Source of the DNA: Xylocopa sonorina | Taxonomy: Eukaryota > Arthropoda > Insecta > Hymenoptera > Apidae | Length of the DNA stretch: 64,000 nt | Reading direction: 5' to 3' | Assembly: GCF_050948175.1 (NCBI RefSeq) | Contig: NW_027490122.1 | Span: forward strand, 1,240,001-1,304,000 | In this document: positions 63,834 through 64,000 of the stretch, piece by piece | Layout: every line of letters begins with the position of its first letter | How positions within the stretch are numbered: the first letter of the stretch is position 1 | The notes under the pieces: model-generated | Databases searched by the model: none | Told to the model about the DNA's origin: nothing | Seen by the model: only the letters and a program-made list of their open reading frames with translations | Translations under genes and position numbers: made by a program

Positions 63834-64000
63834 GACGTTTGCAAACGCTATTTCCTTGCAAGGAAGTGTCGCATTTACATTCATTTGAAGTGTAGACGAG
63901 GAATACATAACACTTCGCAAATCATATTATGTCTTACCATGAAACATAGAAATGAGATGCGATATCGCGTATTAAGAATCATAAGAACTCTATTGCTACG
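63834..64000 (+). repeat. Partial satellite unit at the right edge
   Basis: The last unit starts GACGTTTGCAAACGC and is cut at unit position 167 by the window end, inside TTGCTACG. The array plainly continues beyond. Confidence 0.93.

Larger units (their letters stand above)
1..64000 (+). repeat. 174-bp satellite array filling the window
   Basis: A 174-bp unit recurs head-to-tail, all in one orientation, from the first to the last base: 367 whole units plus 167 bp. With the unit begun at GACATCTGCA, the last unit starts at 63834, 25 bp earlier than perfect 174-bp spacing predicts. Single-base indels found by reading (29 losses, 4 gains) add up to exactly this drift, so no unit is truncated and no foreign DNA is inserted. 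Units differ mostly by substitutions that recur in linked sets. The unit has about 36% G+C. The length suits one nucleosome plus linker, as in many centromeric satellites, but function cannot be read from the sequence. I do not recognise the family by name. Confidence 0.98.

Noticed and set aside
1..64000. CRISPR array
   Set aside because: The repeat has no unique spacers; the whole 174-bp period is conserved, and no cas genes are present.
1..64000. Telomeric repeat tract
   Set aside because: TTAGA and similar strings occur once per unit only; there is no short tandem TTAGG- or TTAGGG-type tract.
1..64000. tRNA- or 5S-derived origin (internal A and B boxes)
   Set aside because: No GGTTCGA-type B box or matching A box at the right spacing was found on either strand.

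Overview
The window is one uninterrupted array of satellite DNA. A 174-bp unit is repeated head-to-tail on the same strand from base 1 to base 64000, and the array leaves the window at both ends. I found no gene, RNA gene, transposon, CRISPR array, single-copy spacer, inversion or truncated unit. Following the phase of the unit across the window gives 367 complete units plus a final 167-bp partial one. The total drift is exactly -25 bp, and 33 single-base indels (29 losses, 4 gains) account for all of it.

The unit, taken to begin at GACATCTGCA, has about 36% G+C. It contains a perfect 14-bp palindrome (TTCCTTGCAAGGAA, unit positions 19-32) and a perfect 10-bp palindrome (GCGATATCGC, 126-135, with an EcoRV site). 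It has nine CpGs where base composition predicts about 5.7. A homogenised array this long points to a eukaryotic chromosome, in heterochromatin that could be centromeric, pericentromeric or subtelomeric. The absence of CpG depletion fits a lightly methylated genome, for example many invertebrates, but I do not recognise the satellite and cannot name the organism.

Above the unit level the array is a mosaic of local segmental duplications, not one regular higher-order repeat. From left to right I see duplicated blocks with periods of 4 units (1-1.1 kb), 6, 9 and 18 units (2.3-6 kb), 10 units (6.1-9.8 kb, nearly identical copies), 4 and 9 units (10.6-15.4 kb), 12 units with a nested 3-unit repeat (15.1-19.0 kb), 5 units (20.9-22.2 kb), 14 and 30 units (24.7-31.1 kb), 3 units (30.9-31.7 kb), 8 units (31.6-33.4, 35.6-37.8 and 38.1-40.1 kb), 11 units (40.5-44.2 kb), 19 units (46.3-51.8 kb), 10 units (55.4-58.0 kb), 19 units (57.8-61.6 kb) and 3 units (63.0-63.8 kb). 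Every period is a whole number of units once the known indels are counted, as expected of in-register unequal exchange.

Unit subfamilies carry linked diagnostic changes and are unevenly distributed. Examples are a 173-bp form with GCATCGCTAATT or GCATCGCTAAAT (19 copies, 6.4-54.4 kb), a TTACATG form (5 copies, 23.6-31.6 kb), a TTTCAGA form (4 copies, 10.9-14.4 kb) and an AATATCTCG form (6 copies, 56-63.6 kb). Because 174 is a multiple of three, one plus-strand frame stays open across many unit boundaries and gives apparent ORFs of 60-213 codons. I read these as by-products of the repeat and annotate none as genes. Copy boundaries come from reading by eye and are accurate to a few tens of bases.
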